Assembly (NCBI GenBank): GCA_045660745.1
Contig: JAZREJ010000016.1
Span: 1 to 40,890, forward strand
DNA: 40,890 bases
Reading direction: 5' to 3'
Origin: RGIG6353 sp045660745
GTDB lineage: Bacteria; Bacillota; Clostridia; Oscillospirales; SIG627
The position numbers and the translations under genes are program-made. The stretch's first letter is position 1. Each line of letters opens with the position of its first letter. This document shows positions 38,520 to 40,890 of this stretch, piece after piece. The notes under the pieces were generated by a model that saw only the letters and a list, made by a program, of their open reading frames with translations, was not told the DNA's origin and searched no databases.

Positions 38520-39528
38520 AGCAGCAGTTATCGGCCTTGGCGGAATGGGCAGAGGACACTTTAACGTGTACAAGAGACTCATGTCCGAAGGCTACCCCAT
38601 TGAGCTTGTCGCAGTTTGCGATATCGACGAGACAAGATTCGGCGAAAAGACCACAGAAACCAATCTCGATGAGTTCAAGAAGAACAACGACTTCAACTTC
38701 TATGACTTCCACACCTACACAAGCGTTGATGAAATGCTTGAGAAGGAGGACCTCGACGTTGTATCCGTTGTTACTCCTACCTACGAGCACTATTCTGTTA
38801 CCTGTAAGTGCCTTAAGGCAGGCGTAAACGTTCTTTGTGAAAAGCCTATGGCTAATAATCTCGAGCATTGCCGTATTATGATTGAGACCGCAAAGAACAC
38901 AGGCAAGAAGCTTATGATCGGTCAGTGCCTCCGTTTTCAGGATGACTACCGTTTCATTAAGGAATGTATCGAAAAAGGCACCTTTGGTCGTGTGTTTGGT
39001 GCATTCTTCTACCGTGGCGGCGGACCTGTTACCAGAATGTGGTTCCGCAATCATATCATCGGAGGCGGCGCTCTCTTCGATCAGCACATCCATGACGTTG
39101 ATATGGTTCAGCTCCTTTTCGGTATGCCGAGAGCTGTTCAGTCTGTAGGAGCTTCCGCTATGGAAGGCTCAGGCTATGACTGGGTATCCACCAACTACAT
39201 TTACGATGACAACATTATGATCAACACTCAGAACCGTTGGATCGACTATAGTACAGGATTCGAATCGGGATTTAGAGTTACCTTTGAGAAGGCATCTATC
39301 GTTAAAGACGAGAACGGATTCCGAGTATTCAATAAGGATGGCGATATCACTCCCGAGCTTAAGATGGACAGCCCTTATTACAATGAGATAAAAGCATTCT
39401 GCGATGCTGTTATTAACGACACTCCCGTACCCGTTGAAAATAAACCTGAATCGGTTATGGAAACTATCCGCCTTGCACTCGCAGAAATCGAGTCCTGCGA
39501 CAACAAGGGCGCTGTAGTTGAGCTTTAA
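38512..39528 (+). CDS. Gfo/Idh/MocA family oxidoreductase, copy 1, 338 aa
   Basis: An NAD(P)-dependent dehydrogenase of sugars, inositols or related polyols. The N-terminal Rossmann fold has AAVIGLGGMGRGHFNVY, the family motif CEKPMANNL lies near residue 113, and the C-terminal beta-sheet domain holds GGGALFDQHIHDVDMVQLLF near 183, with His and Asp in the catalytic area. The start follows AAAGGATAC and overlaps the kinase stop. The C-terminal end ALAEIESCDNKGAVVEL is shared with the neighbour, and the two are clear tandem paralogues. Substrate unknown. Confidence 0.92.
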   Translation: MIKAAVIGLGGMGRGHFNVYKRLMSEGYPIELVAVCDIDETRFGEKTTETNLDEFKKNNDFNFYDFHTYTSVDEMLEKEDLDVVSVVTPTYEHYSVTCKCLKAGVNVLCEKPMANNLEHCRIMIETAKNTGKKLMIGQCLRFQDDYRFIKECIEKGTFGRVFGAFFYRGGGPVTRMWFRNHIIGGGALFDQHIHDVDMVQLLFGMPRAVQSVGASAMEGSGYDWVSTNYIYDDNIMINTQNRWIDYSTGFESGFRVTFEKASIVKDENGFRVFNKDGDITPELKMDSPYYNEIKAFCDAVINDTPVPVENKPESVMETIRLALAEIESCDNKGAVVEL

Positions 39529-39546
39529 TGAAGGAGGAAGAGGAAA

Positions 39547-40608
39547 ATGAAAAAGATTCGTTTAGGTCTTATAGGTCTCGGTGCAATGGGCATGGGACAT
39601 TTCAATACTTACGTTCAGCTTATGAACGAGGGCTTCCCCATTGAGCTCGTTGCAGTTTGTGATATAGACAGAAAGAAATTTGAAGCAACAGAAAACAAGG
39701 ACACCAACCTTGAGGAATTCAAGGACAGCAAGGTTGACTTCTCCAAGTTCAACTGCTACATCAAGTATGAAGAAATGATAGCAAAAGAGAACCTCGACAT
39801 GGTTTCTGTTGTTGTTCCCACATATCTCCATTATGAGGTTGCTGTTTACGCGCTCCAGCACGGCTGTCACGTTCTTTGTGAAAAGCCTATGGCTCTTTCC
39901 GATAAGCTTTGTCAGGTAATGATTGATAACGCAAATAAGTACGGAAAGAAGCTCATGGTAGGTCAGTGTCTCAGATTCTGGGGTGAGTACGTTGCCGCAA
40001 AGGAAATCATCGACAGCGGTAAGTACGGTAAGGTAGTTGGTGCACGCTTCTACCGTGGCGGTCAGAATCCTGCATCTCCCTGGTTCTTTGAGCGTCATAA
40101 GGGCGGCGGTGCTCTCTTCGATCAGCACATTCATGACGTTGATATGGTTAACTGGCTCTTCGGTATGCCTAAAGCTGTTTCCGCTACAGGCTGTATTGCA
40201 GTTCCCGGCTCGGGCTACGACATCGTATCCGCAAACTACATCTATGAAAACGGCGTTGCTGTTACCACTCAGGATGACTGGATGAACTTTACCCCCGAAT
40301 TCAAGATGGAGTTCCGTATCAACCTTGAAAAGGCTACTATTATCTACAACTCCAAGGGCTTCACCGTAAGAGTTGACGAGAAGGCAGGAATTGACTATCC
40401 TCTCTATATGGCAAAGCCCACAGAGGACGGCACGCCCGAATTCGTTTCCGGACAGGGTTACTATAACGAGATAAAGTATTTCGTAAACTGCATCCTCAAT
40501 GATACAGAAAATACAGTAAATCCCCCCGAATCCTCCATGGATACCATCCGTCTTGCACTCGCTGAAACTAAGTCCTGCGATCTTAAGGGACAGCTTATAG
40601 AGCTTTAA
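39547..40608 (+). CDS. Gfo/Idh/MocA family oxidoreductase, copy 2, 353 aa
   Basis: Paralogue of the preceding gene: GLIGLGAMGMGHFNTY at the nucleotide-binding loop, CEKPMALSD near residue 117, and GGGALFDQHIHDVDMVNWLF near 187. It is about 15 residues longer because of an insertion near 290-310 (YPLYMAKPTEDGTPEFVSG). Both copies have the same end motif. The RBS is GGAGGAAGAGG, and the 18-base gap makes cotranscription likely. The two may use related sugars with different side groups; the two isomerases and two deacetylases elsewhere in the window hint at broad sugar use, but no shared pathway can be proved. Confidence 0.92.
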   Translation: MKKIRLGLIGLGAMGMGHFNTYVQLMNEGFPIELVAVCDIDRKKFEATENKDTNLEEFKDSKVDFSKFNCYIKYEEMIAKENLDMVSVVVPTYLHYEVAVYALQHGCHVLCEKPMALSDKLCQVMIDNANKYGKKLMVGQCLRFWGEYVAAKEIIDSGKYGKVVGARFYRGGQNPASPWFFERHKGGGALFDQHIHDVDMVNWLFGMPKAVSATGCIAVPGSGYDIVSANYIYENGVAVTTQDDWMNFTPEFKMEFRINLEKATIIYNSKGFTVRVDEKAGIDYPLYMAKPTEDGTPEFVSGQGYYNEIKYFVNCILNDTENTVNPPESSMDTIRLALAETKSCDLKGQLIEL

Positions 40609-40612
40609 TATC

Positions 40613-40650
40613 AAAAAAGAATTGCCCGTCAAAAAGGGCAATTCTTTTTT
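40613..40650 (+). terminator. Terminator of the oxidoreductase operon
   Basis: AAAAAAGAATTGCCC / GGGCAATTCTTTTTT with an 8-base loop, a few bases after the stop codon. Confidence 0.9.
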
Positions 40651-40689
40651 GCTTTCTATAAAAACAGAATGTTTATCAACATTTTACTG

Positions 40690-40718
40690 TTGACTTTTCC
40701 TAAAAAATATTTTATACT
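40690..40718 (+). promoter_or_regulatory. Sigma-A promoter of the exported protein gene
   Basis: TTGACT-N17-TATACT, about 55 bases upstream of the last start codon in the window. Confidence 0.75.
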
Positions 40719-40772
40719 GATAAATAATAATAGGGGAATTGTCCCCGTAAAAAAGAAAATGGAGGAAATTTT

Positions 40773-40890
40773 ATGCAAAAGACAAAATTCAGCCGTGTTA
40801 TTTTAGTGCTTGCAGCAGCAATGCTTCTTGCTCTTGCACTTGCAGTCACGGCAATGGCAGAAAGTCTTGTTTTTGACTTTGCTACAATGT
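40773..40890 (+). CDS. Exported protein, N-terminal part only (cut by the window edge)
   Basis: The first 39 codons begin with a strong ATGGAGGAAATTTT site and encode a signal peptide: basic MQKTKFSR, a long hydrophobic core (VILVLAAAMLLALALAV) and a likely signal peptidase site after TAMA. The mature protein begins near ESLVFDF. The rest lies outside the window, so the function cannot be judged; it may be a surface or secreted enzyme. Confidence 0.75.
   Translation, partial: MQKTKFSRVILVLAAAMLLALALAVTAMAESLVFDFATM

Noticed and set aside
39562..40641. A 359-codon minus-strand frame opposite the second oxidoreductase
   Set aside because: A shadow frame of a well-supported family gene; its start overlaps the terminator and the protein looks unlike any family.
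1..40890. CRISPR array or tRNA/rRNA genes
   Set aside because: No regularly spaced repeats, no tRNA cloverleaf with CCA-type end and no rRNA sequence were recognised on either strand by eye.

Overview
The window looks like the chromosome of a spore-forming, low-to-mid GC Firmicute of the class Clostridia, probably an uncultured gut member of the Oscillospirales/Christensenellales type. The grounds are Clostridia-type Shine-Dalgarno sites and sigma-A promoters, a SipL-like SPOCS/LysM spore protein, an M50 protease of the SpoIVFB kind, a CarD-family regulator, a DUF951-prfA-Sua5-coaE block and a Crh-like HPr. Assignment is by family recognition only; no searches were run.

Layout. 1-3480: a minus-strand sugar isomerase, a cysteine-rich protein of unknown function and an RsmF-type rRNA methyltransferase. 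3531-11527: a structured repeat, then a compact, promoter-led polycistron of virus-type virion genes (55-aa membrane protein, portal, connector-like protein, nozzle-like protein, scaffold-like protein, P22-type coat protein, glycine-rich fibre, M15 peptidase, coiled-coil protein). No terminase, integrase, replication or regulatory gene accompanies it. 11597-20250: a 2332-residue cyclic beta-1,2-glucan synthase-like membrane enzyme and the SipL-like spore protein, followed by a second copy of the structured repeat. 20349-26324: mostly minus strand, with a second sugar isomerase, a type Ic aminotransferase, a plus-strand MazF without visible antitoxin, an unexplained structured intergenic region, a Crh-like HPr, two tandem LmbE/PIG-L deacetylases, a CarD regulator and a short WYL-family-derived regulator. 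26432-27681: a two-gene M50 protease operon with a sigma-E-like promoter, overlapping trmL tail to tail. 27771-30343: acyl-CoA/acyl-ACP synthetase, acyl carrier protein and cyclophilin. 30763-36911: seven tightly overlapping housekeeping genes (DUF951, prfA, Sua5/TsaC, coaE, lytic transglycosylase, M18 aminopeptidase, U32 protease-like). 36948-40608: TagA/WecG glycosyltransferase, thymidylate kinase and two tandem Gfo/Idh/MocA oxidoreductases; a truncated exported protein starts at the right edge.

The main candidates for something undescribed are: (1) the terminase-less virion cassette, which could be a domesticated podovirus-like particle, a gene-transfer-agent-like element or a satellite; (2) a structured, apparently covarying intergenic element present in two direct copies that bracket that cassette plus the glucan synthase and SipL genes; (3) two consecutive intergenic modules (25158-25213 and 25703-25759) in which a hairpin holds the next gene's Shine-Dalgarno in its descending arm while a sigma-A promoter sits inside the same hairpin, so that read-through and promoter-derived messages would differ in translatability; and (4) a structured RNA candidate at 23062-23153. 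Sporulation is a recurring theme: sigma-E-like promoters can be proposed upstream of the M50 operon, sipL and, more weakly, the cysteine-rich gene.
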